Shown here piece after piece: positions 37,506 through 46,351 of a stretch of 64,000 bases of DNA. This stretch comes from Micavibrio sp. TMED2. Lineage in GTDB: Bacteria; Pseudomonadota; Alphaproteobacteria; TMED2. The DNA lies in assembly GCA_002168225.1 (NCBI GenBank), contig NHBH01000005.1, positions 1 through 64,000 on the forward strand, given 5' to 3'. The notes beneath the pieces were generated by a model. The model saw only the letters and a program-made list of their open reading frames with translations, did no database searches and had not been told where the DNA came from. The translations under genes were made by a program, and so were the position numbers. The first letter of the stretch is position 1. Every line of letters begins with the position of its first letter.

Positions 37506-38284
37506 TCCGCCACGGGCACCGTGTAGTTCAACGGCAGGCGACCACCATCGGCATAGACCGTCTGGCCGGTGATATAGCTGGCGTAATCTGAGGCGAGAAA
37601 TACTGCCAGTCGCCCAATCTCCGCCGGCTCACCGGCCCGGCCCATCGGGGTGCGTGACAGGATCGTCTTGCGGGCACTGTCATCGGTCATCACCTGCTTC
37701 AGCATATCAGTGGCGATTGAGCCGGGACCGATAGCGTTGACCCGGATACCATGGGGCGCACCGGCCAGGGCCATGGCATTGGTCAACTGGGAAACCGCAC
37801 CCTTGGCGGTGACATAGGCAAGCTGGTTCGGGATCGCCAGCACGGCATTGACCGAGGACATGTTGATGATCGCCCCCTTGCGGTCGGTATCGCGCATATG
37901 CCGGATCGCGACCTGACTGAGCACAAAGACCGGGCGGAGATTGACGCCCATGACCTTGTCGAAATCGCTGAGTGCCAGATCAAAGATGTCGCCACTGGCG
38001 AGGATGGCAGCGTTATTGATCAGAATATCGACGCCGCCGAGCGCATCGACCGCACTGGCGAAGGCAACATGACAGGCATTGGCATCGGCAATATCCGCTG
38101 TGATCGGCTCGATACGGCGCCCGGTTTCACCCGCCAGCCGGGTGGCGACCTCGGCCAGCCTGTCCCCGGCAATATCGACCATGGCCACATCGGCCCCGTG
38201 ACGCGCCAGTTCCTCGGCGCAGGCGAGCCCGATCCCCTGTGCCGCACCGGTAACCAGTGCCGTTTTTCCGTTGAGTGACAGCAT
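37502..38284 (-). CDS. Short-chain dehydrogenase/reductase
   Basis: 260 residues, classical SDR. The cofactor motif TGAAQGIG (12-19), the NNAA motif, the catalytic SSVNAVL...AYVTAKGAV (Ser, Tyr, Lys) and the C-terminal GxxVYADGG are intact. It is translationally coupled to the ATP-grasp gene that follows, which suggests a joint metabolic step. The substrate is not readable. Confidence 0.9.
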   Translation of the reverse strand: MLSLNGKTALVTGAAQGIGLACAEELARHGADVAMVDIAGDRLAEVATRLAGETGRRIEPITADIADANACHVAFASAVDALGGVDILINNAAILASGDIFDLALSDFDKVMGVNLRPVFVLSQVAIRHMRDTDRKGAIINMSSVNAVLAIPNQLAYVTAKGAVSQLTNAMALAGAPHGIRVNAIGPGSIATDMLKQVMTDDSARKTILSRTPMGRAGEPAEIGRLAVFLASDYASYITGQTVYADGGRLPLNYTVPVAE

Positions 38285-38593
38285 TGCCAGTGGCCCTCCC
38301 TTGCATGACGCGGATTGAAAAATCTATCTGGCTGTAGCCACTAGCAGGGATCGACGCCCGCTTCGAGGGTCTTTTTACGGTGGGGATGGATGGAAATGCG
38401 CGATTGATCGCGTTTGATAGATAGCAAACGCAACTATGTCGTTTTTAGTCATATTTTTGAAACAAAATGATTGTCGCTTTCATTGACCATTTGCACCCTA
38501 GCCATTCGATATCTGAGTGGCTGCAATGTGTTGAGAACATGCGGCGCGAGGGTAGCGAGCTTATCCCAACTCCCCGTTTTTCAGGTTTGTACT
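38285..38593. other. Intergenic region, divergent promoters likely
   Basis: This 309-bp gap separates the SDR start (minus) from the gene at 38594 (plus). The right-hand half is AT-rich and would hold the promoters. A reading frame runs through it in phase with the next gene, but has no ribosome site and a cysteine-rich, non-protein-like composition. Confidence 0.4.
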
Positions 38594-39478
38594 ATGTCGC
38601 CCACACCCGCCAGTTCAGAAGAGAACCCTCTGGTTCACATCAGCGCCGCACGGCTTGAGCAGTACCGCGCCCATCGTCAGATGGTCGATCAGATGTTCGA
38701 GCAAATCGGCAGCTTTGTGAATGATCTCGGCACCAAGGGCTACCCGGTCAAGTTCGAGCGCCTGTCACCCAAGGAAGGTGCGCAGCGCGCCGCCATGAAG
38801 GACAAGGACGACAAGACGCTGGTCGAGTTGCATATCGACCGTATTCGTCCGGTCATGCTGTACCCGACCGATGTGATGGAGCGCCAGCAGCAGATGCAGG
38901 GCGCAATGCGGCAACGTATGGCCGCACAACAAAACATGATGGACGGGCCAGATGACGATGATGGTCCTGCACACCCGTTGCAACCGAAGCAACCTATGAT
39001 CCCCGGCCCTGACACACCAATTCTGGTCCACAATGGCGCAGGCGCGGTCTCCATGTCTGCTGACGGAGAGCCTTCCGAAGGTGGTGTTGAGAAGAAGGGG
39101 CCCAAGCCCCGCAGCAAGCCGATGACCGTCGAGGAAGTACGCGAAGCGGTCGAGGCCAATGGCGGCGAGCTGCCGGAAGGCATGTCTTTGCCACCGGGCG
39201 CCATCGTCATGGACCCGACCCGTGGCATGCCACCGAGCCCGGTTGCCACCGACGCGCTGTCTATCAAGGTGTTCTCGAACATGAACGGTCAGCCGGAAGA
39301 AATTGCCATTGTTTATGACATGACCGATCCGGTGAAGAACCACTCGCTGCTGGCTCATCTGGCCGATGTCGCGGCATTTGCTAAAGACTTGCACGAGCAA
39401 CCAGTTGCCGACCGCACCGATCACAATTCCCCGTACCGGAATGATCATGGCATCGGCTTCCGCCGCCCAGGGCCGTGA
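38594..39478 (+). CDS. Hypothetical protein with low-complexity linker
   Basis: 294 residues from ATG 38594 (MSPTPASSEENPLVHISAARL). The N-terminal 100 residues are charged and helical; residues about 105-160 are Met/Gln/Asp/Pro-rich (DGPDDDDGPAHPLQPKQPM) and likely disordered; the C-terminal third (VKVFSNMNGQPEEIAIVYD and after) is mixed. No domain recognised. The in-frame extension to 38471 is not supported. A single gene with its own promoter. Confidence 0.55.
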   Translation: MSPTPASSEENPLVHISAARLEQYRAHRQMVDQMFEQIGSFVNDLGTKGYPVKFERLSPKEGAQRAAMKDKDDKTLVELHIDRIRPVMLYPTDVMERQQQMQGAMRQRMAAQQNMMDGPDDDDGPAHPLQPKQPMIPGPDTPILVHNGAGAVSMSADGEPSEGGVEKKGPKPRSKPMTVEEVREAVEANGGELPEGMSLPPGAIVMDPTRGMPPSPVATDALSIKVFSNMNGQPEEIAIVYDMTDPVKNHSLLAHLADVAAFAKDLHEQPVADRTDHNSPYRNDHGIGFRRPGP

Positions 39479-39786
39479 TGCCTTTAAGTATGTGGAATAA
39501 CTAAATTAATTTGGATTTTTCTATTGGCGCTTTCATCGAAAAATGTGACCTTAACGTCAAGAAATTTCCAGTTCGGTCATGAGGCTTTCCGCCCCGTTTA
39601 TTGCCTCTGACCCCAGCAAAATTAGAGTTGTGTGTGCTGCGATACGGCGACGGTTGCAGCACGCCGGACGAGAGGAAGGGGAGAGCCTGTCGTCCAAATC
39701 TGGGCCTTCTTGACGGAGACGTCGGGGAGGCCCTTTTTAATTCGGCCTCCCGCATCTGCTACGTTCCAGTGGGCTGCTTTTCAGCC
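39479..39786. other. Intergenic region with terminator, possible sRNA
   Basis: This 308-bp gap holds no protein gene I can support. It contains the terminator-like hairpin at 39702-39738 on the plus strand. Because that hairpin lies over 220 bp past the upstream stop, a small untranslated RNA between about 39550 and 39738 is possible. Confidence 0.3.
39702..39738 (+). terminator. Intrinsic terminator-like hairpin
   Basis: GGGCCT (39702-39707) pairs with AGGCCC (39728-39733), with an inner GAC/GTC stem, followed directly by TTTTT. A second overlapping stem GGGAGGCC/GGCCTCCC (39725-39751) would compete with it. Confidence 0.5.
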
Positions 39787-40266
39787 TCAGGCCGTCGCTG
39801 CCACCAATGCAGAAGGCATGGATACGGAACGCGCCATTGCCGGCTTCCAGCTACTGTTCGCCTCAACCACAAAGCGGGAGTTTGCCTCGGCCCGTTTGAG
39901 CTGAACAGCACGGTCAAGGCGTTCAGCCAGTTGATCCGAACCCATGGGCAGGATCGCATAATCCGAAATCGCGGCGTTTTTCATGCGTTTGGCCTGCTCA
40001 ATGGTCGGGGCATTGCCAACCACGCTGATGGCGATATGCCAGCGCATGATATAGGGCGCCAGACGTACAAGTGCCTCACCCAACTCTGCCAGCCGTCGGG
40101 GCAGGAAAATCATCAGCGCATGACAATCATGCTGACGCATTGCTGCCTCCAGCTCATTCACATCGCTGCTGTGGCGCACTTCCAGTGCGCTGGTTCGATC
40201 TACAACGGATTTGGCCAGAGCCAGATTCTCGTAGTTTGGTGTGTAAACAACTGTACGGACCATCAT
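39787..40266 (-). CDS. Hypothetical protein with receiver-like fold
   Basis: 159 residues of alternating strand and helix (TVVYTPNYENLALAKSVVDR ... HALMIFLPRRLAELGEALVRL ... ISVVGNAPTIEQAKRMKNAAISDYAILPMGSDQLAERLDRAVQLKR), the secondary-structure rhythm of a response-regulator receiver. The phosphate-accepting Asp is not obvious, so it would be a pseudo-receiver. The last 20 residues look unlike a fold. This assignment is tentative. Confidence 0.5.
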   Translation of the reverse strand: MMVRTVVYTPNYENLALAKSVVDRTSALEVRHSSDVNELEAAMRQHDCHALMIFLPRRLAELGEALVRLAPYIMRWHIAISVVGNAPTIEQAKRMKNAAISDYAILPMGSDQLAERLDRAVQLKRAEANSRFVVEANSSWKPAMARSVSMPSALVAATA

Positions 40267-40729
40267 CGCCTCTTCTTTCTTCTGTAAGCCCCGTTACTGT
40301 CGTTGTCTGGCCCGCTGGCCGTCTGTTGCGATCATGCGGACCGTTTGACCGCAGACGGGGATCAAAACTGCCCTCTTGTTGCGGTGTTAAGAATGAGAAT
40401 AAGTTGGATTTGGACCTGTTCAACTAATTCTTTTTATTGGATATTTTATCTATTTTTGAGACGCTTTTGGCTGAAAACCGGGCTTTTCCCCACATGCTTG
40501 ATTAGCAAGGGCTTATGCCGCCAGCGGCGGGCCGACAGCCCTGGTTGCCGGGCAGAACCGGGGCCACAAAAAATCTTTCAGATAGTGGCTTGCCAAGCGC
40601 AGCTGCTTTGGCTAGTGTCCCGCTCGCTTCGCTCGGCATCGCCGATTTTATCGAAGTTCGATGCCGCGCCTCTCCCCGTGTTGAGGTTATACCGCTCAGG
40701 TCATGCCCAATGCACCCGCGCAGCATCAC
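40267..40729. other. Intergenic region, no gene seen
   Basis: This 463-bp gap lies between the minus-strand gene and the tRNA. The first half is AT-rich and probably carries the minus-strand promoter; the second half precedes the tRNA. I see no convincing reading frame. Confidence 0.4.
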
Positions 40730-40806
40730 GCGCCCGTAGCTCAACTGGATAGAGCGTCTGACTACGGATCAGGAGGTTGGGGGTTCAAATCCTCCCGGGC
40801 GCGCCA
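40730..40806 (+). tRNA. tRNA-Arg (anticodon ACG)
   Basis: A complete 77-nt tRNA with encoded CCA. The acceptor stem GCGCCCG/CGGGCGC, D arm GCTCAACTGGATAGAGC and anticodon arm TCTGACTACGGATCAGG give anticodon ACG (read as ICG after deamination by TadA). The T loop is GGTTCAAATCC. Its acceptor stem is identical to the tRNA-Arg(CCG) at 13043-13119. Confidence 0.97.
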
Positions 40807-40808
40807 TT

Positions 40809-42203
40809 ATGTTTTCTACTGCCATGACTTCCCCAATAGAATCTGCTGCATCGTCACTGTCGCCCGCCGAGCGGTTTTATCGGCGGGGGAATGGTGCGTT
40901 TCAGCGTGAGGACTGGCCGGCGGCTGCCGGTTTTTACCGGCAGGCGCTGGAGCTTGATCCGGCCCATGGCACCGCGTGGCTGAACCTTGGGCTGTGTCTG
41001 CGGCGGCAGGGGCATATCGAGGCGGCCTATGGCTGTACCCTGAGGGCGCAGGAGCTGATGCCCGATGACCCGACCGTGCTCACCAATCTCGGCAATATTC
41101 TGGTCGACCTCTATCGCGCGGAAGAGGCCGTGGCCTGTCATAAGCGGGCGGTAGCGCAGCGGCCCGATGATATCCGCATGGTGCGCAACCTGATCCTGGC
41201 CCTGCGCGAGGCCGGGCGGTTCGAGGAGAGCCTCACCGCCTGTGACCGCTATCTGGAGCAGGAGCCGGAGCATAATCAGGTGTTGTGGGAACGCGCGCAG
41301 GCGCTGTTCTATCTTGAGCGCTACCCGGAAGCATGGACCACCTTCGAGCATCGCTGGCAGCGGGCAGCGATCCGGGAGCAGTTGCCCGCCGATCTCGCCT
41401 TCTGGCAGGGCGAGGATCTGAGCGGCAAGACCATACTCGTGTTTGAGGAACAGGGCTTCGGCGATAAGATCCTGTGCGCCCGCTATATCCCGCTGCTGGC
41501 GGCACGCGGCGCGACGGTAACGCTGCTGTGCAATCCGGCACTGCATGGCCTGTTCTCAACCCTGCCCGGCAAGGTCACCGCTGAGGTCACAGAGCCTGAG
41601 GCCTTCGATTATGCCGTTGCCATGATGAGCCTGCCCGGCCTGTTCGGCACCGACCCGACGCGCGAGGCACCACCGCCACCGCCGCCCCTCATGTCGAAAG
41701 CCAAGCTGCCGGAACGCTTGCAACAACGGCTTGATGCCGGCAATGGCCGCTGGAAAATCGGCATCGTCTGGTCGGGCAATCCCGCCTTCTATAACAATAG
41801 CAAGCGCGCGGCATCGGTTGAGCACTTCCTGCCACTGGCACAGATACCGGGAGTACAGCTCTACAGCCTGCAAAAAGGCCCGAATGAGGGCGATCTGGCA
41901 CAGGCCGGCGGATCGGGGCTGGTGATCGAGCTCGGCCCCTACCTCAAGAACTTCGCCCAGACCGCCGCCATCCTGCAGCAACTCGACCTCACCATCATGA
42001 CCGACAGCGGCATCGCCCATCTGGCCGGATCACTCGGCCTGCCGATCTGGAACCTGCTGCACTACCGCCCCTACTGGCTCTATGGATCGACGGGCGAGAC
42101 AACGCCGTGGTATCCCTCCATGCGCCTGTTCCGCCAACCAACCCCCGGCGACTGGGACAGCGTGTTTGATGCGGTTGCAGAAGAATTGAAACGTTCCCAA
42201 TGA
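40809..42203 (+). CDS. TPR protein with C-terminal glycosyltransferase-9-like region
   Basis: 464 residues. Three to four TPR repeats (about 20-170; AWLNLGLCLRRQGHIEAAY, TNLGNILVDLYRAEEAVACHKRA) are followed by a domain of about 270 residues that ends in a heptosyltransferase-like fold (WKIGIVWSGNP, FLPLAQIPGVQLYSLQKG, LDLTIMTDSGIAHLAGSLGLPIWNLL). Such fusions occur in proteins that modify surface or cell-wall structures. It begins 3 bp after the tRNA; ATG 40824 is an alternative start. The conserved D-SG-H string hints at glycosyltransferase activity, unproven. Confidence 0.72.
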   Translation: MFSTAMTSPIESAASSLSPAERFYRRGNGAFQREDWPAAAGFYRQALELDPAHGTAWLNLGLCLRRQGHIEAAYGCTLRAQELMPDDPTVLTNLGNILVDLYRAEEAVACHKRAVAQRPDDIRMVRNLILALREAGRFEESLTACDRYLEQEPEHNQVLWERAQALFYLERYPEAWTTFEHRWQRAAIREQLPADLAFWQGEDLSGKTILVFEEQGFGDKILCARYIPLLAARGATVTLLCNPALHGLFSTLPGKVTAEVTEPEAFDYAVAMMSLPGLFGTDPTREAPPPPPPLMSKAKLPERLQQRLDAGNGRWKIGIVWSGNPAFYNNSKRAASVEHFLPLAQIPGVQLYSLQKGPNEGDLAQAGGSGLVIELGPYLKNFAQTAAILQQLDLTIMTDSGIAHLAGSLGLPIWNLLHYRPYWLYGSTGETTPWYPSMRLFRQPTPGDWDSVFDAVAEELKRSQ

Positions 42204-42237
42204 ACCGCCAAGCCACCCCGGCAGTAAAGGCTACCCC

Positions 42238-42681
42238 ATGACCAAACCCACCACCCTTCCCGATATTGCCGATTATCCTGCGCGGGTGACGGTGCCGCTT
42301 CGGTATAACGACACGGACCGGCAGGGGCATGTTAACAATGCGGTGTTTGTGACGCTGCTGGAGACCGGGCGGGTGCGGCTGCTTTATAGCGGTGACAAGG
42401 GGCTGTCACCGCCGGGCACGCAATTCGTGATCGCCAATCTCAATCTGGATTATGTCGCCGAGCTGGACTGGCGCTATCCGACCGAGGTTGGCAGCGGCAT
42501 TGCCAAGATCGGCACCTCATCGATCCAGTTCAGCCAGATGATCGTGCAGGAGGGCAAGGTTGCCGGGCGGGCCGAGACTGTGATCGTGCTGATGGATGAC
42601 AAGACCCGCAAGGCAACGCCGATACCGGATGAAACCCGCGCCCTGCTGCGCCAATTCGCCCTGCCCGGCATGGTGGAATAA
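42238..42681 (+). CDS. Acyl-CoA thioesterase (hotdog fold)
   Basis: 147 residues with a 4HBT-type hotdog: VTVPLRYNDTDRQGHVNNAVFVTLLETGRVRLL (about 17-50) contains the D-x-x-x-H-x-N catalytic signature, and LDYVAELDWRYPTEV follows. Such proteins hydrolyse acyl-CoA thioesters. Cytoplasmic. It follows the TPR gene by 34 bp on the same strand, so may be in the same transcript. Confidence 0.88.
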   Translation: MTKPTTLPDIADYPARVTVPLRYNDTDRQGHVNNAVFVTLLETGRVRLLYSGDKGLSPPGTQFVIANLNLDYVAELDWRYPTEVGSGIAKIGTSSIQFSQMIVQEGKVAGRAETVIVLMDDKTRKATPIPDETRALLRQFALPGMVE

Positions 42682-42687
42682 GGCCGA

Positions 42688-44061
42688 TCAGAGACCGCGG
42701 TTCGGTGCCAGTTCCAGGGTATCGACGATTTCCTGATAGATCATCACATGGCGGAACAACGGCTCGAAACTCTCGGGCACCAGCGGCTCGCGCAAAAACC
42801 CGACTTCAAAATGATTTTTGTCGGTAAGCAATAGCAGCAGCAGTTCCTTGTCCTTGAAACTGGCGACAATCCTGTCCGTACCGAGATGTTCGGCCAGCCG
42901 CAGGAATTTCTCCATAAAATGCGGGTCGAAGATATAGCGGGATTCCACCTCATCCATTGACTGCACGGTATAGCGCTCTTCCAGTTCATCATTGAGCAGC
43001 TTGATGCTTCTGAATTTCGGACGGGAGAATTTCTTCTCGAGCGCATTGGCATAGACAATGGTTTGCGACTGCAGCGGTCGCCGTAATTCGATGCGTGCCA
43101 TAATCCCACGCAATCTGCGATCGGAGTTGCCACGCATGTAATGTGCTGTACCCGGCTTCTTCTCGATGATCTTCGGCTTCAAATCTGGTGGCAGGGACCG
43201 GTTGGTAAACTCCTGAAACTCGACCCGGCGATTGTGATAGGTCAGGCTGAATGCCTCATCACAGAAGAAATCGGCATGGGTATCGACAAGGCCGTGTTCG
43301 GCAATATCGACCGGCAGAAAAAATGCCTTCTGGCGATAGCGAACATCAATGCGCGCCAGCAGATCCTTGTAGAAACTGTCCTTGAGGTAACGGGAAAAAC
43401 CCAAGGAGGTATCGTCCTTGATGACAAGAACAAAGAACGCAAACAGCACGCCATAAACAATATGCGGCAACAGACTGGTTTCGCTGTCCAGAAACCGGCT
43501 GACCACAGGCCACTCGTCATAAATCAGCCAGAAACCAAGCGTCACAAGGATGATGAATGTGATGCCACTCACGCAATGCTGGCGGAGGAACCTGCGCCGC
43601 GCCATATTGGCATCGGTCAGTACTGCCGGATCAATATTCTCCAGCAGCTTGCGCTCGTTCAGCCATGAGATACTCTTGCCGAGCAGCGCCTCGACCTGAT
43701 CAATCCGGCGGATCAGATCGGCAATCGACTTGGCCCGCACCGGATCATGCCCGGTGATAAAAGCGTAGACATAGCCGATCATCGGAAAACAGAACAGCAG
43801 CATGAACGGCACCAGCACCATGCCAAAGGCGATCAACCCACCCGACAGCCCAGTATTCTGGTAATAAGCATACATGGCCCAGAGCAACAGAGCACAGGCG
43901 GAAAAACAAAGCCCCCAAGAGGCAAAACCGATCACGCTATAGGTACGAACCATTTGCTGACGGCGCTCCAACCGACGCAGCTTGCGCCGGTATTGCGGCA
44001 GCTTGTCGATCTCATGCTGGCTTACCTTGTCTTCAATGGTGATGGTCTTGTGCTCAGACAT
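42688..44061 (-). CDS. DUF3137 membrane protein
   Basis: 457 residues from ATG 44061 (MSEHKTITIEDKVSQHEIDKL). The open frame extends another 220 residues upstream, but that part is Arg/His/Cys-rich and not protein-like. A coiled N-terminal helix is followed by paired membrane helices (about 43-65, 75-97) and a second pair (about 165-185, 198-218), then a cytoplasmic beta-rich domain (RVEFQEFTNRSLPPDL..., YIFDPHFMEKFLRLAEHL). The C-terminal blocks match DUF3137. Function unknown. Confidence 0.78.
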   Translation of the reverse strand: MSEHKTITIEDKVSQHEIDKLPQYRRKLRRLERRQQMVRTYSVIGFASWGLCFSACALLLWAMYAYYQNTGLSGGLIAFGMVLVPFMLLFCFPMIGYVYAFITGHDPVRAKSIADLIRRIDQVEALLGKSISWLNERKLLENIDPAVLTDANMARRRFLRQHCVSGITFIILVTLGFWLIYDEWPVVSRFLDSETSLLPHIVYGVLFAFFVLVIKDDTSLGFSRYLKDSFYKDLLARIDVRYRQKAFFLPVDIAEHGLVDTHADFFCDEAFSLTYHNRRVEFQEFTNRSLPPDLKPKIIEKKPGTAHYMRGNSDRRLRGIMARIELRRPLQSQTIVYANALEKKFSRPKFRSIKLLNDELEERYTVQSMDEVESRYIFDPHFMEKFLRLAEHLGTDRIVASFKDKELLLLLLTDKNHFEVGFLREPLVPESFEPLFRHVMIYQEIVDTLELAPNRGL

Positions 44062-44242
44062 CGGGACCTGACATAGGGCGGTGTTGCGGGGAATATCTGC
44101 GGGTTTCGGACACGCGATAACAGTACCATTGATAACTGTATGCCCGCATCGCCCCAAACTGTAGTGACACTCACCGATAATGCCCCGTTGTCGGGTTGAC
44201 AGTGTCGGGCCGCAACGGTTAAATTCGTTATAAGAAAAAATC

Positions 44243-44255
44243 TTCGATATACGAA
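44243..44255. promoter_or_regulatory. Palindromic operator, probable IclR site (copy 1)
   Basis: TTCGATATACGAA lies 10 bp before the citryl-CoA lyase-like start, within a wider TCTTCGATATACGAAAAGAT. The same core, reverse complemented, lies 34 bp before TctC at 50261-50273. The IclR regulator encoded between the two operons is the likely ligand. Confidence 0.6.
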
Positions 44256-44265
44256 AAGATAACGC

Positions 44266-45051
44266 ATGCGCATTGGCAAACAGGACCAGGCCTTCACTGG
44301 TATCGCTACCTCTGATGCTGACTCGGTCACGGTTCGCGGACATGATCTGTGCCGTGACCTGATCGGCAAGCTCGACTTCACCGAATATTTCTGGCTGCTG
44401 GTTACCGGCGAGAAGCCGACGCAACCGCAACGCACGATCATCGACGCCTGTATGGTGTCGATTGCCGAGCACGGGCTGGTGCCGAGCGTACAGGCGGCCC
44501 GCATGACCCTCGCCGCGGCACCGGAAGCATGGCAGGGCGCCATGGCTGCCGGTATCCTCGGCATGGGTACGGTGGTTGCCGGCAGTTCGGAAGTGGCTGG
44601 TCGTTATCTGGCCGAACTGCTCGCCGAGGAAGGCGATCCGGAGACCGTGGTCACCGCCTCTCTTGAAAGGCTGAAGGCAGAACGGCGCAAGGTGCCCGGC
44701 CTCGGCCATCCGCAGCATTCAAGCGGTGATCCACGCGCCAACCGGCTGCTCGAACTCGCCGACGAGCTTGAGGTCAGCGGCCCGGCGGTTGCCATGCTGC
44801 GCCTGTTGGGTGAGCGCGCCCCGGCCATCATGAACCGTCCGCTGCCGATCAATATATCCGGCGCCATTCCCGCTGTGGTCATGGATGCAGGCTGGCCGGT
44901 CGATGCCCTGAAAGCCGTCCCTATCCTTGCCCGCACCGCCGGTCTCGCTGCCCATCTGCTCGAGGAATCCCGCCGGTCGATCGGCTTTATCATGTCGCAT
45001 CATGCCGATCTCGCGATCAGCTATGACGGCGAACCGGCGGCGAAGGACTGA
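44266..45051 (+). CDS. Citryl-CoA lyase-like protein (citrate-synthase family)
   Basis: 261 residues, much shorter than citrate synthase (about 430). It has the citrate-synthase fold C-terminal half and lacks the large N-domain: EYFWLLVTGEKPTQPQ, AGSSEVAGRYLAEL, KVPGLGHPQHSSGDPRA (the His-containing loop) and the ending ARTAGLAAHLLEESRRSIGF are typical of citryl-CoA lyases. It cleaves citryl-CoA to oxaloacetate and acetyl-CoA. A CoA-transferase starts 4 bp after the stop, which would supply the CoA ester. Confidence 0.8.
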   Translation: MRIGKQDQAFTGIATSDADSVTVRGHDLCRDLIGKLDFTEYFWLLVTGEKPTQPQRTIIDACMVSIAEHGLVPSVQAARMTLAAAPEAWQGAMAAGILGMGTVVAGSSEVAGRYLAELLAEEGDPETVVTASLERLKAERRKVPGLGHPQHSSGDPRANRLLELADELEVSGPAVAMLRLLGERAPAIMNRPLPINISGAIPAVVMDAGWPVDALKAVPILARTAGLAAHLLEESRRSIGFIMSHHADLAISYDGEPAAKD

Positions 45052-45055
45052 GCCC

Positions 45056-46195
45056 ATGGCCAATATCCTGTCATCCGTCACCGTCATCGAGATGGGCACC
45101 TATATCACCGGTCCGGCGGCAGCGATGCAGCTGGCCGATCTCGGTGCCAATGTGATCAAGGTCGAACGTCCGGGCATGGGCGATCCGTTCCGTGCCTTCA
45201 AGGGCGAGCTCTATTCCCCGCATTTCCAGACCTATAACCGGAACAAGCGGTCCATCGCCCTCGATACCACCAAGCCGGAAGATCTGGAGGTCATGCATGG
45301 GCTGATCCGTGACGCCGATGTTTTCATCCAGAATTTCCGCCCCGGCGTGGCCGAAAAGCTCGGTGTTGGCGAGGATGACCTGCGGGCCATTCGCCCCGAT
45401 CTGATCTATTGCGCCATCTCCGGTTTCGGCCGGACCGGTCCCGGTGCGGAACGCCCGACCTTTGATACCGTAGCACAGGCTGCGAGCGGTTTTCTGCGGC
45501 TGGTGACGCCGCCGGAAAATCCGCGCGTGATCGGCCCGGCGATTGCCGATGCCATCACCGGCCAGTATGCCGCCACCGGCATCATGGCGGCGCTGCTGGA
45601 ACGGGCGAAATCGGGCAAGGGCCACCGTCTCGACATCTCCATGCTTGAGGCCATGTGCCATTTCAATCTGGACAGCTTCACCCATTATTACAGCGAGGGC
45701 GAGATCATGGGGCCGCTCAGCCGCCCATCGGTTTCGCAGTCCTATACCTTCCGCTGCAAGGACGACAAATGGATTGCCTTCCACCTGTCGTCACCGGAGA
45801 AATTCTGGACCGGCCTGCTCACCGCCACTGGACAGGAGGCACTGGCCAGTGACCCGCGCTTTGCCAAGCGCCCGGACCGTATTGCCAATCAGGATGAACT
45901 GATCGCGATCTTCACTCCGGTCTTTGCCTCGGCGGACCGCGATATATGGTGCGAACGGCTGCTGGCCAATGAGGTGCCACACTCACCGGCCTATGATTCC
46001 AATGAAGCGCTGGAGGATGCACAGGCGCAGCATCTCGGCATCAAGGTATCCGCCGAGCATCCGCAGATGGGCACCTTCACCACCGTCCGCCCACCCTATA
46101 CATTCGACGGCGAAACCGACCGGACGGTCGTGCCACCGCCAGTTCTGGATGAACATGGAGACGATATCCGGCGCCGCGTAAAATCAGCCACTTGA
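45056..46195 (+). CDS. CaiB/BaiF family CoA-transferase
   Basis: 379 residues from ATG 45056, four bases after the previous stop. Class III CoA-transferase signatures: GTYITGPAAAMQLADLGANVIKVERPG, ALDTTKPED, IQNFRPGVAEKLGVG, the PFDTVAQAASGF-like FDTVAQAASGFLRL and HRLDISMLEAMCHFN. These enzymes transfer CoA between carboxylic acids via an Asp-bound intermediate. Paired with the lyase and regulated beside Tct transport, the acceptor is plausibly a tricarboxylate; this is inference. Confidence 0.87.
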   Translation: MANILSSVTVIEMGTYITGPAAAMQLADLGANVIKVERPGMGDPFRAFKGELYSPHFQTYNRNKRSIALDTTKPEDLEVMHGLIRDADVFIQNFRPGVAEKLGVGEDDLRAIRPDLIYCAISGFGRTGPGAERPTFDTVAQAASGFLRLVTPPENPRVIGPAIADAITGQYAATGIMAALLERAKSGKGHRLDISMLEAMCHFNLDSFTHYYSEGEIMGPLSRPSVSQSYTFRCKDDKWIAFHLSSPEKFWTGLLTATGQEALASDPRFAKRPDRIANQDELIAIFTPVFASADRDIWCERLLANEVPHSPAYDSNEALEDAQAQHLGIKVSAEHPQMGTFTTVRPPYTFDGETDRTVVPPPVLDEHGDDIRRRVKSAT

Positions 46196-46351
46196 CCGGC
46201 GTAAATCCGGCGTACTCCGCCGAACGCCTTCTACTTCATGGCCCGGAACTGATATAGCCATGAGAACGTTGCCCCCATGAGCAAGCCGACAAGCTGGGAT
46301 TGACCGGAATGTCGCAAACTCGGGAAAGGGCCCGATCGACAGGACCATTGT

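Noticed and set aside
44062..44718. N-terminal extension of the DUF3137 protein
   Set aside because: Basic, Cys/His-rich and overlaps the citryl-CoA lyase-like gene on the other strand; ATG 44061 begins the plausible protein.
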